Below are positions 7,864 to 16,740 of a stretch of DNA of 64,000 bases, piece after piece (the stretch's first letter is position 1; each line of letters begins with the position of its first letter). The DNA lies in NCBI GenBank assembly GCA_937891665.1, contig CALAGS010000236.1:1-64000 (forward strand), given 5' to 3'. Below the pieces are notes generated by a model, which did no database searches, was not told the origin of the DNA, and saw only the letters and a list, made by a program, of their open reading frames with translations. The position numbers and the translations under genes are program-made. The DNA comes from an uncultured Burkholderiales bacterium. GTDB lineage: Bacteria; Pseudomonadota; Gammaproteobacteria; Burkholderiales; Burkholderiaceae_C.

Positions 7864-10343
7864 TGCCAAAGAAAAAAGTCAGATGGAGCCTCTGGTTCTT
7901 GCGTGCCGTTTTGGCCGTTTTGTTGCTGGCCTTAACAGCGTTTGGCGTTTTCCAAATTTACATACTCAAATCGATAGCGCCACTGACAGGTGAAGCTCAA
8001 TTGGTTGGCTTGTCATCTGGTGTTGAGATTAAACGCGATGCTTCAGATGTGACGCACATCTATGCCCAAACACCGATGGACGCATGGCGTTCCATTGGTT
8101 ATGTGCATGCACAAGAGCGCGGTTGGCAATTGGCGTTCAATCGTCAAGTGATGCACGGCGAATTGTCTGAGTGGCTGGGTCCCACGACCTTAGAAACAGA
8201 CAAATTGATGCGCACCTTGGGCATCATGAAATCTGCACAGGCTCAGTTTGACAAGTTACCGCTTAATGCACAGAAAGCCCTCGAAGCTTACGCAGAAGGT
8301 GTTCAAGCTGGGTATGCCAGTGCGCAATGGCGTGCGCCAGAGTTTGTCATTCTAGGGATCAATCCTTCTAAAACCATGAAGCCTTGGACTGCTGTTGACA
8401 GCGTGGGCTGGGCCTTGATGATGGCACTTGATCTGGGTGGCAACTGGGGCAATGAATTTGCCCGCCTCATGTCCGCTCAAGCATTGAACACAGAGGATTT
8501 GTGGAAACTCTTTCCGCCGTATCCAGGTGAGTCACGTGGCTTCAAAGTTGACATTGCAGCCCTTTATCAAAATTTGGGGGTGTATGCCAAGGAAGCATCG
8601 CCTCAAGCCAAAGCTTTGGCCACACAACAACTGTTGGCCTCCACCACTTTGGATGTGGGCGTGTTGGAAGGCAAGGGCAGCAACAACTGGGTGGTGCCAG
8701 GAAGCAACACGCAATCCGGATTGCCCTTGTTGGCCAACGATCCGCATTTGGGTTTAAGTGCGCCTGCAGTTTGGTATTTTGCAGGTTTGCACGCACCAGC
8801 AGGCAAATTAGCGGACGGCCAGGCTCATGCTGCTTTGGATGTGGTGGGCGCCACATTGCCTGGTTTGCCATTTGTTGTTTTGGGTCGTACCAACAAGGCT
8901 GCATGGGGCTTTACCAACACAGGCCCTGATGTTCAAGACTTGTATTTGGAAGCCTTAGAAGGCAAAGACAATTACCGCACACCGATGGGCCAACAAGCTT
9001 TTGAAACACGCAATGAAGTGATCAAAGTGAAAGGGCAGGCCGATGTCAGCATCAAGGTGCGAAGCACTCGCCATGGCCCTGTTATTTCGGATGTCCAGCC
9101 AGCTTATGCCCAGTTTTTGAATTTGGACAAGTACGCCATTGCTTTACGCTGGACTGCTTTAGACGTTGACAATCAAACCATTGTGGCGGGCATGGATGCC
9201 AATTTCGCAAATTCTGTAGCGGAGCTGCGTCAGGCATTTTCAAAAAACCATTCGCCGATGCAAAGTGCGGTGATGGCCGATACATCAGGCCGTGTCCTTT
9301 TTAAGGCAGTTGGTAAAGTGCCTGTTCGATCAGCAGCCCACGACTTACAAGGCATGGTGCCTGCGCCAGGTTGGTTAAGCCAATACGATTGGCAGTCTTG
9401 GGTTCCTTATGAGCAAACGCCCGAGGTGACACAGGCAGACATTGAAAAGCGCGGTTGGCATGCCACGGCCAATCAAAAGATTGTGCCACCTGCCTATGCA
9501 CAGTTTTTAACGCATGACTGGACCGGCCCTGAGCGCTTTGACCGAATTTCACAATTGCTATCTGCCAGCTCTCAATATGATGCCAACAACATGAAGACCA
9601 TCCAAGCCGATGTGCATTCATTGGCTGCAGTTCGTTTGTTGCCTTATCTTCAAACACTTTCTTCTCAGCATTCAAAGGCAGGCGAGGCGTTGCCACTCTT
9701 GAAATCTTTCAAGGGAGACATGACCCGTGATTCAGCCAGCGCTTTGATTTATGCCGTTTGGATTGATGAAGTGACTCGCGCCATTCTCATTCCCAAATTG
9801 GGTGAGACACGTTTTAAGGCTTTGTTTGGTAAGCGTGCTTTTCGGCCTGCCATCGAGGGTGTCTTAGCCACTCAAGATAAATCTTGGTGTGGTGAGGCCG
9901 GTTGTCAGACCCTGATGAACAAGGCACTCGATACCGCGTTGGATAAAATTTTGGCCATGCAGGGCTCGAACGTGGCCGAGTGGAATTGGGGGCGTGCTCA
10001 CCCAGCTCTTAGCGCGCACAGGCCCTTTGGCAACGTTAAAACATTGGCGCGATTCTTTGACGTTATGGGGCCAAGCGGTGGTGATAACTTCACGGTCAAC
10101 GTGGGTCAGTACTGGACCAGCAGCGCCACGGTGCCTTTTGCAACGCGTCATGCGGCCTCAATGAGAGCTGTTTATGACTTGGCCAACCTAGATGAGTCTG
10201 GCTTCATTTACCAAACAGGTCAAAGCGGCCATCCTTTTTCTTCGCGTTACCAAGACATGAAGGCTGAATGGGGTGAATCCAAGTACCGGCCTTTAAGGAT
10301 GTCTACGTCTGGATCAACCCAGACTTTGAAATTGAATCCTTAA
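7863..10343 (+). CDS. Penicillin acylase family N-terminal-nucleophile hydrolase
   Basis: This 826-residue protein is of the penicillin amidase (S45) family: periplasmic enzymes that mature by self-cleavage into alpha and beta chains and hydrolyse amides such as acyl-homoserine lactones or beta-lactam side chains. A basic N-terminus and one hydrophobic segment (about residues 8-35) form a signal or anchor. The autoproteolysis site is EGKG-SNNWVVPG, with the nucleophile Ser at about residue 273, followed by PLLANDPHLGL. Further family blocks are FTNTGPDVQDLYLE, STRHGPVISD, and GPSGGDNFTVN near the C-terminus. The ATG at 7863 overlaps the ldcA stop (TAATG); the ORF-track TTG at 7848 is less likely. 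The substrate is unknown. Confidence 0.88.
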   Translation: MPKKKVRWSLWFLRAVLAVLLLALTAFGVFQIYILKSIAPLTGEAQLVGLSSGVEIKRDASDVTHIYAQTPMDAWRSIGYVHAQERGWQLAFNRQVMHGELSEWLGPTTLETDKLMRTLGIMKSAQAQFDKLPLNAQKALEAYAEGVQAGYASAQWRAPEFVILGINPSKTMKPWTAVDSVGWALMMALDLGGNWGNEFARLMSAQALNTEDLWKLFPPYPGESRGFKVDIAALYQNLGVYAKEASPQAKALATQQLLASTTLDVGVLEGKGSNNWVVPGSNTQSGLPLLANDPHLGLSAPAVWYFAGLHAPAGKLADGQAHAALDVVGATLPGLPFVVLGRTNKAAWGFTNTGPDVQDLYLEALEGKDNYRTPMGQQAFETRNEVIKVKGQADVSIKVRSTRHGPVISDVQPAYAQFLNLDKYAIALRWTALDVDNQTIVAGMDANFANSVAELRQAFSKNHSPMQSAVMADTSGRVLFKAVGKVPVRSAAHDLQGMVPAPGWLSQYDWQSWVPYEQTPEVTQADIEKRGWHATANQKIVPPAYAQFLTHDWTGPERFDRISQLLSASSQYDANNMKTIQADVHSLAAVRLLPYLQTLSSQHSKAGEALPLLKSFKGDMTRDSASALIYAVWIDEVTRAILIPKLGETRFKALFGKRAFRPAIEGVLATQDKSWCGEAGCQTLMNKALDTALDKILAMQGSNVAEWNWGRAHPALSAHRPFGNVKTLARFFDVMGPSGGDNFTVNVGQYWTSSATVPFATRHAASMRAVYDLANLDESGFIYQTGQSGHPFSSRYQDMKAEWGESKYRPLRMSTSGSTQTLKLNP

Positions 10344-10547
10344 GCAGCGATGGCCCTGAAAGGGGCCTTCCTGGTTGAGAGAGGGGCTCTTGTAAGATTC
10401 ACCCCTTGGTTCTTTGATTCATCTTTAGTTGTTAGATACTTTACTTAACATAATATACATCGTATGAAGTTAATAAGATGATGTTTTTAGTCCAATCAAC
10501 TGTTTGCACCCTGCTAATTCCGACCCGTCTATTGCTCTACAGCTAAG
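10344..10547. other. AT-rich intergenic region between convergent genes
   Basis: These 204 bases separate the convergent penicillin acylase and ankyrin genes. Near the left end there is a weak hairpin, GGCCC-TGAAAG-GGGCC (about 10350-10365), without a following T-run. The middle is markedly AT-rich (taacataatatacatcg). I see no convincing ORF, RNA gene or repeat. Confidence 0.5.
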
Positions 10548-11228
10548 TCACTTTGGCTTGCTGATGGCTTCTTGCGAGGAACTTGATGCAGATTGCAGCA
10601 ACTTAATCGATTCGGGTCGCCGTCCTTGAATTGCAAAGTCCAATGCGGTCAATCCCAATTGATTTTTCAATGTCAAATCTGCGCCTTCGTTGATTAGCAA
10701 TTGCACCGCTTTTTCATTGCCATACCGTGCCGCCATCATCAATGGCGTGGTGCCATTGGGAGATTCAGCATCAATGTAGGCACTTTCATCCAACAACAGC
10801 TGAATAATTGATGTGTGACCACCCGTAGCCGCGTAATGCAACGGCGTCCAACCAGGATGATTGATGTCTGCATCGCGCTTGATGAGCATTTTGACAAGCT
10901 CGAGTTCGCCCTTTAGACAAAGCAGCATCAAGGCGGATTCGCCATGGCTATTGAAAACATTTAACTTTAGCTTTGGGTGCTTAGCAATCAGCTCAAACGA
11001 TTTCAATGAACCATGCCTGAGAGTGTTCAGAATGGCGGGCTCTCCGTTTAAATCAACGGTATTTGGGTCAAAACCACGTACAAATAAGCTAGAAATCACT
11101 TTAACTTCATCATTTTTGATGGCACTGAAAAAGTCCTCGTACGAACCTGCAAAGCTAAATGTGGAATGTACAAATAAACCAATATAAACAATGTATTTAT
11201 ATTGTTTTTTAAAGTAACTTATTAACAT
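10548..11228 (-). CDS. Exported ankyrin-repeat protein
   Basis: This 226-residue protein has a signal peptide (about residues 1-27, hydrophobic YIVYIGLFVHSTFSFAG) and then about five ankyrin repeats, recognisable by GESALMLLCLKGELELVKMLI, GWTPLHYAATGGHTSIIQLLL, GTTPLMMAARYGNEKAVQLLI and GLTALDFAIQGRRPESIKLL. Ankyrin repeats bind protein partners, and a periplasmic location is inferred from the signal. The gene and its flanks look more AT-rich than the neighbouring housekeeping genes. It ends the mltG-tmk-holB-tatD run, starting 10 bp after the tatD stop, so it may be cotranscribed. The partner is unknown. Confidence 0.85.
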   Translation of the reverse strand: MLISYFKKQYKYIVYIGLFVHSTFSFAGSYEDFFSAIKNDEVKVISSLFVRGFDPNTVDLNGEPAILNTLRHGSLKSFELIAKHPKLKLNVFNSHGESALMLLCLKGELELVKMLIKRDADINHPGWTPLHYAATGGHTSIIQLLLDESAYIDAESPNGTTPLMMAARYGNEKAVQLLINEGADLTLKNQLGLTALDFAIQGRRPESIKLLQSASSSSQEAISKPK

Positions 11229-11238
11229 AAATTGACGA

Positions 11239-12048
11239 CTATATTGCCTGTAACTTAGGGAAAAGGCGATCGAAATTGGTGCTTGTCAGTTCGCCCATTT
11301 GCTCAGGCGTCATGCCTTTCAATTCAGCCAAAATTTTGGCCACAAAAGGAACATACGATGGGTTATTGGTCTTGCCGCGATAAGGAACAGGTGCCAAATA
11401 AGGGCTGTCAGTCTCAATCAGCATTCGATCAAGGGGCATCCATGCCGCCACATCTCTCAAGTCTTGGGCTGTTTTGAAGGTCAAAATACCCGAAAAGGAG
11501 ATGTAAAAACCCAAATCCAGGGCGGCCTTGGCCACTGCTTGGGTTTCAGTGAAACAGTGAAACACGCCACCTGCACTGCTAGCGTCCCCTGCCTCCCCCT
11601 CTTCTTTCAAAATGCGAAGGGTGTCATCGGAAGAAGCGCGGGTATGAATCACCATGGGAAGCTGAATTTGGCGTGCTGCCCTGATGTGATTTCGAAATCG
11701 ATCACGCTGCCATTCCATGTCGTCAATGGTGCGGCCTCCTTTGCGCTCTGACATCTGATAATAATCAAGCCCTGTTTCGCCAATGGCAATTACACGGGGC
11801 AATTGACCCTTCTCTACCAAATCTTGAACTGTAGGTTCGTAAATGTCTTCATTGTCTGGGTGGACGCCAACGGTGCTCCAAAAATTATCGTAAGTCTTTG
11901 CCAGGTGGTGCACCTGTTCAAACTCTTCGATGGTGGTGCAAATGCACAAAGCACGTGTGACATGGGCGTCCAGCATTTTTTGACGAATGTCTGGCAACTG
12001 AGCAACCAGCTCAGGGAATGAGAGATGACAATGAGAATCGGTGTACAT
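11239..12048 (-). CDS. TatD family metal-dependent deoxyribonuclease
   Basis: This 269-residue TIM-barrel hydrolase is of the TatD/YcfH/YjjV family, metal-dependent nucleases with DNA 3'-end processing activity. Metal ligands are visible in order: DSHCHLS at residues 4-10, GETGLDYY at about 92-99, HTRASS at about 135-140, HCFTE at about 164-168, and ETDSPYLAPVPYRGK at about 213-227. The length is typical. It starts one base after the holB stop, so it is translationally linked to the replication genes upstream. Its place after holB points to YcfH, but the symbol is left open because paralogues look alike. Confidence 0.9.
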   Translation of the reverse strand: MYTDSHCHLSFPELVAQLPDIRQKMLDAHVTRALCICTTIEEFEQVHHLAKTYDNFWSTVGVHPDNEDIYEPTVQDLVEKGQLPRVIAIGETGLDYYQMSERKGGRTIDDMEWQRDRFRNHIRAARQIQLPMVIHTRASSDDTLRILKEEGEAGDASSAGGVFHCFTETQAVAKAALDLGFYISFSGILTFKTAQDLRDVAAWMPLDRMLIETDSPYLAPVPYRGKTNNPSYVPFVAKILAELKGMTPEQMGELTSTNFDRLFPKLQAI

Positions 12049-12049
12049 A

Positions 12050-13054
12050 TTAGGTGGCGCTGTTCATGACTTCGCGCGCCTCTGTGCAAAGGGCTTCAAG
12101 CATCAGCCCTGCATTGAAAGGATGCTCAGAAGTTTTGGCCGCTTGAGACAAACGTTTAAACCAAGCTGTCAGTTGCGCAGACGAAACTTTCAATTTGGGC
12201 AGGTCGGCTTCGTTGAAATAGCGCAAGCTGGCCTGCGTTTGCACCATGAGCAAATCGTGACACAGCTTTTGCAAGGCATCAATCACTTCTGAAGGCGGCA
12301 AATCGGAACAATAACTTGCGTCACCTGTCATCATGGCTTTAGGGAACTTGGACCACCACGGCATGGTCTGACCCAAACTGCGCTGCTTCAAGACTTCATC
12401 GGGACGACCACCCGCTGCTTTAAGTAGCGAATGTGCATCATCCGATGACAGGCCTTGGCCTTGAAGCCAAGTCACGGCTTCTGGCGCAGAAGGCCATGAC
12501 ATGGTGTGGCTCAAGCAGCGGCTTCGAATGGTGGGCAACAATTGGTGCGCAGCTTCTGTGGCCAACACAAACTTAACGTCGCCGGGTGGCTCTTCTAAGG
12601 TTTTCAACAAGGCATTGGCGGTGACATGGTTCATGCGCTCGGCCGGAAATACCAAGACCGCTTTGCCCTTGCCTCGCGCATTGGTGCGTTGTGAAAACTC
12701 GATGGCATCTCGCATGGCGTCAATGCGAATTTCTTTGCTGGGTTTTCGTGTTTTATTGTCGATTTCAGCCTGCGCTTTTTCACTCAATGGCCAGCCCAAA
12801 GCGAGCAAGATCGTTTCAGGCATGAGCACAAACAAGTCGGCATGCGTATGCACGCTGAGGGCGTGACAACTGCCACATTGGCCGCAAGCACCTTGCGTCA
12901 ATGCCGTATCGGACTCGCACAACCAAGCGCTCACCATGGCTGTTGCCAATTCATACTGACCTAAACCAGAAGGTCCTTGCAGCAGCCACGCATGGCCTTT
13001 TTGCGAAAGCAAGGCAAGCGTTTGTTTTTGAATCCAGGGTGCTGCGTCAATCAT
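12050..13054 (-). CDS. holB: DNA polymerase III subunit delta'
   Basis: This 334-residue clamp-loader subunit is part of the complex that loads the beta clamp for chromosome replication. It has the AAA+ layout with a degenerate P-loop ([11 protein letters not shown]), as expected for a delta' subunit that does not hydrolyse ATP. A zinc-binding [10 protein letters not shown] cluster follows at about 57-66, then RIDAMRDAI...[23 protein letters not shown] and TIRSRC, the sensor-like region. Its ATG overlaps the tmk stop. The position between tmk and tatD is the standard one. Confidence 0.92.
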   Translation of the reverse strand: MIDAAPWIQKQTLALLSQKGHAWLLQGPSGLGQYELATAMVSAWLCESDTALTQGACGQCGSCHALSVHTHADLFVLMPETILLALGWPLSEKAQAEIDNKTRKPSKEIRIDAMRDAIEFSQRTNARGKGKAVLVFPAERMNHVTANALLKTLEEPPGDVKFVLATEAAHQLLPTIRSRCLSHTMSWPSAPEAVTWLQGQGLSSDDAHSLLKAAGGRPDEVLKQRSLGQTMPWWSKFPKAMMTGDASYCSDLPPSEVIDALQKLCHDLLMVQTQASLRYFNEADLPKLKVSSAQLTAWFKRLSQAAKTSEHPFNAGLMLEALCTEAREVMNSAT

Positions 13055-13683
13055 TTGGCATAAGCCTTTTCAATGGCCTTTAAAACATCAGACCACACTG
13101 CATCGCGCGATTGATCGGCTGGTATTTGAACAAAACGTGAAGGCGCTTCTTGCATTCGTTTGGCATAGCCTTCCCTCACAGACTGGAAGAAAGATTGAGG
13201 TTGAGATTCAAATTTATCAGGAACACGCGCGGCACTTAAACGCTCGGCTGCCACCGAGGGTGGCAGATCAAACCAAATGGTCAAATCGGGTTGCCGCAAA
13301 GAGCTGGCTGGCACCTGTTGCACCATCTTTTCGAGTGCTTTCAAAACGTCCCAATCAAAACCGCGACCACCGCCTTGATAAGCAAAAGTAGCGTCGGTAA
13401 AGCGATCGCACAGAACCACTTCACCGCGTGCAAGCGCAGGTTCAATGACATTGATTAAATGTTCACGCCTAGCTGCAAACATGAGCAAGGCTTCGGTCAA
13501 GGGGTCCATCGATTCGTGCAATGCCAGAGATCGGAATTTTTCAGCCAAAGGCGTGCCACCGGGCTCACGCGTTAGCGTCACCACATGCCCACGGCTTTTA
13601 AACCATTGTGCCAACCCCTCAATGTGGGTTGACTTACCGGCACCATCAATGCCTTCAAAACTGATAAACCAAGCTTGGCGCAT
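13051..13683 (-). CDS. tmk: Thymidylate kinase
   Basis: This 210-residue enzyme phosphorylates dTMP to dTDP in DNA precursor synthesis. It shows the P-loop [16 protein letters not shown] at about 8-23, the DR(Y/F) block [21 protein letters not shown] at about 88-108, LREPGG as [11 protein letters not shown], and the LID-region arginines near [10 protein letters not shown]. The length is normal. It starts three bases after the mltG stop and overlaps holB, giving a compact mltG-tmk-holB-tatD order. Confidence 0.95.
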   Translation of the reverse strand: MRQAWFISFEGIDGAGKSTHIEGLAQWFKSRGHVVTLTREPGGTPLAEKFRSLALHESMDPLTEALLMFAARREHLINVIEPALARGEVVLCDRFTDATFAYQGGGRGFDWDVLKALEKMVQQVPASSLRQPDLTIWFDLPPSVAAERLSAARVPDKFESQPQSFFQSVREGYAKRMQEAPSRFVQIPADQSRDAVWSDVLKAIEKAYAK

Positions 13684-13686
13684 GAA

Positions 13687-14769
13687 TCAGGGGTCCTGTT
13701 TGGAAATTCCGCGTTGGTATTTGTTCACCGCGTTATTGTGCTCGTTCAGCAACTGACTGAAATGGCTGTTGCCATCGCCTTTCGCCACAAAATAAAGAAA
13801 GTTGGATGGTGCAGGCTCCATAGCAGCCTTCAAAGCCGCTTTACCCGGCATGGCGATGGGCGTGGGCGGCAAGCCTGCACGCGTGTAGGTGTTGTAAGGC
13901 GTATCGGTGCGCAAGTCAGCGCGCCTTAAATTGCCATCAAAAGCATCGCCCATACCGTAAATCACGGTGGGGTCGGTTTGCAAGCGCATGCCGATTTTGA
14001 TTCGGTTGTGAAACACGGATGAAATCAAAGGACGATCGCTGGCACGGCCCGTTTCTTTTTCTACGATGCTGGCCAAAATGAGCAGCTCATCTGGACTGCC
14101 GAGGGGCGAATTGGCTGGTTTTTGCGTCCAAACTTTGGTCAACTGTAGGTCCATGGCTTTGAGGGCGCGATTCATCACCGCAATGTCCGACGAGCCCTTT
14201 CCATAACTGTAGGTGTCGGGATAGAAGCGACCTTCAGGGTGCACATTAGGACGACCCAATTGCGCCATGATTTGTTCATCCGACATGCCTTGTGTGCTGC
14301 TTTTCAGGAATTCAGCCTTGGCCAAGGCCTGCTTGACTTGCTTGAAAGTCCAGCCCTCCACAAGGGTGACATAGCGCAGACTTTCCTCGCCCCGAGTCAG
14401 CATGTTCAGAGCCGTGCGAGGTGACATCTCTGGTGTGATTTCATAACTGCCTGCTTTGATGGCGCGGTCTTGCCCAGACAGCCTAAACCACAGTACCAGC
14501 AAAGAAGGAGAAACATCGGCACCCACATCCGCAAAGGCTTGTGCCACGCCCTTCGGTGAGGTTCCAAGCTCGATGGACAAATCGAGTACCTTTGGGCTGA
14601 GTGAGGTGCCTGAAACCTGGGATTTGAAACCCATGGGCAAATGAAGCCACGCCAAAGCAGTCGCCAAAACAGCCAACAGCATCAAAGTCGACAGGGTCAG
14701 AAAGACGCCCCACGAGGCTTTTTTGCGTGAAGTCATGCTTTTTCGAGCTTTAGAAGCGGAGCGACTCAA
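13687..14769 (-). CDS. mltG: Endolytic murein transglycosylase MltG
   Basis: This 360-residue inner-membrane enzyme cuts nascent peptidoglycan glycan strands. A basic N-terminus precedes one transmembrane helix (about residues 20-45). The YceG-like domain shows SYEITPEMSPRTALNMLTRGEE, VEGWTFKQVKQAL, GRFYPDTYSYGKG, ILASIVEKETG with the catalytic Glu, FHNRIKIGMRLQTDPTVIYG, and YNTYTRAGLPPTPIAMPG. A second ATG twelve codons in (MTSRKK) is also possible. It is divergent from ygfZ across 44 bp, the usual arrangement in this group. Confidence 0.93.
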   Translation of the reverse strand: MSRSASKARKSMTSRKKASWGVFLTLSTLMLLAVLATALAWLHLPMGFKSQVSGTSLSPKVLDLSIELGTSPKGVAQAFADVGADVSPSLLVLWFRLSGQDRAIKAGSYEITPEMSPRTALNMLTRGEESLRYVTLVEGWTFKQVKQALAKAEFLKSSTQGMSDEQIMAQLGRPNVHPEGRFYPDTYSYGKGSSDIAVMNRALKAMDLQLTKVWTQKPANSPLGSPDELLILASIVEKETGRASDRPLISSVFHNRIKIGMRLQTDPTVIYGMGDAFDGNLRRADLRTDTPYNTYTRAGLPPTPIAMPGKAALKAAMEPAPSNFLYFVAKGDGNSHFSQLLNEHNNAVNKYQRGISKQDP

Positions 14770-14801
14770 ACCTTGGATCCTTTGGGTTTCTCAGAGGAGA
14801 T

Positions 14802-14807
14802 CATAAT
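14802..14807 (+). promoter_or_regulatory. Candidate -10 element very close to the ygfZ start
   Basis: CATAAT (five of six matches to TATAAT) ends six bases before the ygfZ ATG. A transcript from it would begin at or next to the start codon. The purine-rich GAGGAG further upstream is too far (about 14 bases) for a normal ribosome binding site. No well-spaced -35 element is visible. Confidence 0.35.
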
Positions 14808-14813
14808 TCAGCC

Positions 14814-15800
14814 ATGGACCTGATTGAACCCCATTTGAAATTCTCGCCTTCTGGCCGTTTGACCCCCCAACGTTGGGGGCTCATCTTGGCTGAAGGCCCT
14901 GATGCCGGCACATTTTTACAAGGTCAACTGACCAACGATGTCTTGCTGTTGCCAGAGGGGCAAGCTCGATTTGCAGGTTATTGTTCTGCCAAAGGCCGCT
15001 TGTTGGGTAGTTTTGTGGTGCTGAAAATCAGCAAAGAAAAATACCTCATGGTCTGCCACCAAGATCTACTGCAAGCCATGGTCAAGCGCTTGTCGATGTT
15101 TGTGATGCGTGCCAAGTTAAAAATCAGCGATGCGTCAGCGCTTTACGACATTCGCGGCCTGCTAGGCGAAACAGCCCTGCTCGCCTGCCCAGCCTTGAAA
15201 GATGCCGCGCCTTGGCAGGCAAGGCAAGAAGGTGAAACTTATTTTGTCAAGTTACACAATGCAGTGAATGCCGGCACTCAAGTGCAACGGCTAATTTGGC
15301 TCGGCTTAAAAGGCGACGCATCAAGCGCCGCGTTCTTGAACCAAACCTACCCCAACATCACAGAGGAAGCATGGCAGCTTGCAGAAGTCTTGTCTGGTAT
15401 CAGCATGGTTCAAACGGCAACTGCCGAGGCTTTTGTGCCGCAAATGTTGAACTATGAATCAGTTGACGGCGTGAGCTTTAAGAAGGGCTGCTACCCAGGC
15501 CAGGAAGTCGTTGCCAGAAGTCAATTTCGCGGCACGCTCAAACGCAGAGCATTCATCGTTTCATGCACGGCGCCCATGTTGGTCGGCCAAGACATATTTT
15601 CTTCTGAAGATGCCGAGCAAGCCTGCGGCATGGTCTCAAGCGCTAGCAAGTTCGAGCCCATTGAGGGTCAAGCTGCCGAGTGGTGGGGCATTGCTTCATT
15701 GCAACTCAGTGCCACAGAGCATGCGCTTCAATTAGGCCACGCAGGTGGGCCCAGCCTGATGCTTAAGTCACTCCCCTACCCCTTGCTAGAAGACCTTTAA
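14814..15800 (+). CDS. ygfZ: Folate-binding protein YgfZ (iron-sulfur cluster maintenance)
   Basis: This 328-residue tetrahydrofolate-binding protein is related to the glycine-cleavage T protein and helps maintain iron-sulfur enzymes such as MiaB. The diagnostic motif is KGCYPGQE at about residues 223-230, within VSFKKGCYPGQEVVARSQFRG. The N-terminal half has FLQGQLTNDV...ARFAGYCSAKGRLL, also typical. It is divergent from mltG. The ATG may lack an upstream ribosome binding site (see the -10 entry). Confidence 0.92.
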   Translation: MDLIEPHLKFSPSGRLTPQRWGLILAEGPDAGTFLQGQLTNDVLLLPEGQARFAGYCSAKGRLLGSFVVLKISKEKYLMVCHQDLLQAMVKRLSMFVMRAKLKISDASALYDIRGLLGETALLACPALKDAAPWQARQEGETYFVKLHNAVNAGTQVQRLIWLGLKGDASSAAFLNQTYPNITEEAWQLAEVLSGISMVQTATAEAFVPQMLNYESVDGVSFKKGCYPGQEVVARSQFRGTLKRRAFIVSCTAPMLVGQDIFSSEDAEQACGMVSSASKFEPIEGQAAEWWGIASLQLSATEHALQLGHAGGPSLMLKSLPYPLLEDL

Positions 15801-15806
15801 GCGCAT

Positions 15807-16667
15807 TCAATTGAGCTTCAGCGTCATTCCAATGTGATCAATGCCTGCGTCGTCAAAAACGTCGCCATGCGATTCGAAGCCCAGTTTTCGGTAAAAAACT
15901 TCTGCGCTGCACTGTGCATGCAAGATGACTTCATGATCACCCCTTTGGCGTGCGGCTTCAATGAAAGCCTCTACAAGCATTCGACCTAGATGGCTACCCC
16001 TCAGAGGCTTTGAAACTGCCATTCTGCCAATTTGAGCCACATGGGCTTGAGGCTGCAACAGGCGACCTGTTGCCACGCCTTGGCCGAGTTTGTTAAGCAC
16101 CACAGCGTGCAAAGCGTGATCGTCGAGTTCGTCCAATTCAAGTTCAACCGGAACTTCTTGCTCGTTCACAAAAACTTCATGCCGCAAAGCTGCAGCCATG
16201 GTTTTCAATTCAGACCATGAACCCATTTTGAGATCAACCACAGGCTGTCCCGCTTCATAAATGAGCAAGATATGTCGCAGCGCCTCTGGTATCGGTTTAG
16301 AAGTTTGTGTTTGAGGATCTGCAAAAACGTAAATTAACTCGCCACTGACCAGCAACTTGTCACCTCGGAAAATACCGGCTTCAAACACCATGGACGAGTT
16401 ACCCAACTTGCTGCATTTCATGCCGATGCTGAGATCGTCGTCCATGACGGCAGACGCGTGGTATTCGAGCGTGGCTTTTTTCACATACAACTCACCGCCT
16501 AGCAATTTAAAAGCAGTTTCGTAGGGCAATGCGATACGGCCCCAATAGGCTGTGACGGCCGTGTCAATATAGGATAAATAATGCCCATTGAAGACAATTT
16601 TTTGCATGTCGATTTCGGCCCAGCGCACGCGCAGACGGTGGAAAAATCGGAAGTCGCTTCGTTTCAT
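15807..16667 (-). CDS. Fused YbgC-type acyl-CoA thioesterase and GNAT acetyltransferase
   Basis: This 286-residue two-domain protein has a hotdog-fold YbgC/FadM-like thioesterase at about residues 1-135 (RVRWAEIDMQKIVFNGHYLSYIDTA, with the catalytic-type Asp region, and LYVKKATLEYHASAVMDD) followed by a GNAT domain at about 145-286 (LRHEVFVNEQEVPVELELDELD, IGRMAVSKPLRGSHLGRMLVEAF, and AEVFYRKLGFESHGDVFDDAGIDHIGM, as in ElaA-type acetyltransferases). The ATG at 16667 is chosen because MKRSDF leads directly into the hotdog domain; the ORF-track start adds 29 residues unlike the family. It is divergent from the alcohol dehydrogenase. Substrates are unknown. Confidence 0.85.
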   Translation of the reverse strand: MKRSDFRFFHRLRVRWAEIDMQKIVFNGHYLSYIDTAVTAYWGRIALPYETAFKLLGGELYVKKATLEYHASAVMDDDLSIGMKCSKLGNSSMVFEAGIFRGDKLLVSGELIYVFADPQTQTSKPIPEALRHILLIYEAGQPVVDLKMGSWSELKTMAAALRHEVFVNEQEVPVELELDELDDHALHAVVLNKLGQGVATGRLLQPQAHVAQIGRMAVSKPLRGSHLGRMLVEAFIEAARQRGDHEVILHAQCSAEVFYRKLGFESHGDVFDDAGIDHIGMTLKLN

Positions 16668-16740
16668 GGCTAGGCTTTCTGTCTCACAAGGGTAAAATAA
16701 AAAAGTTGAGTTCAATCGTACCGCATCACAAGAGAACACC

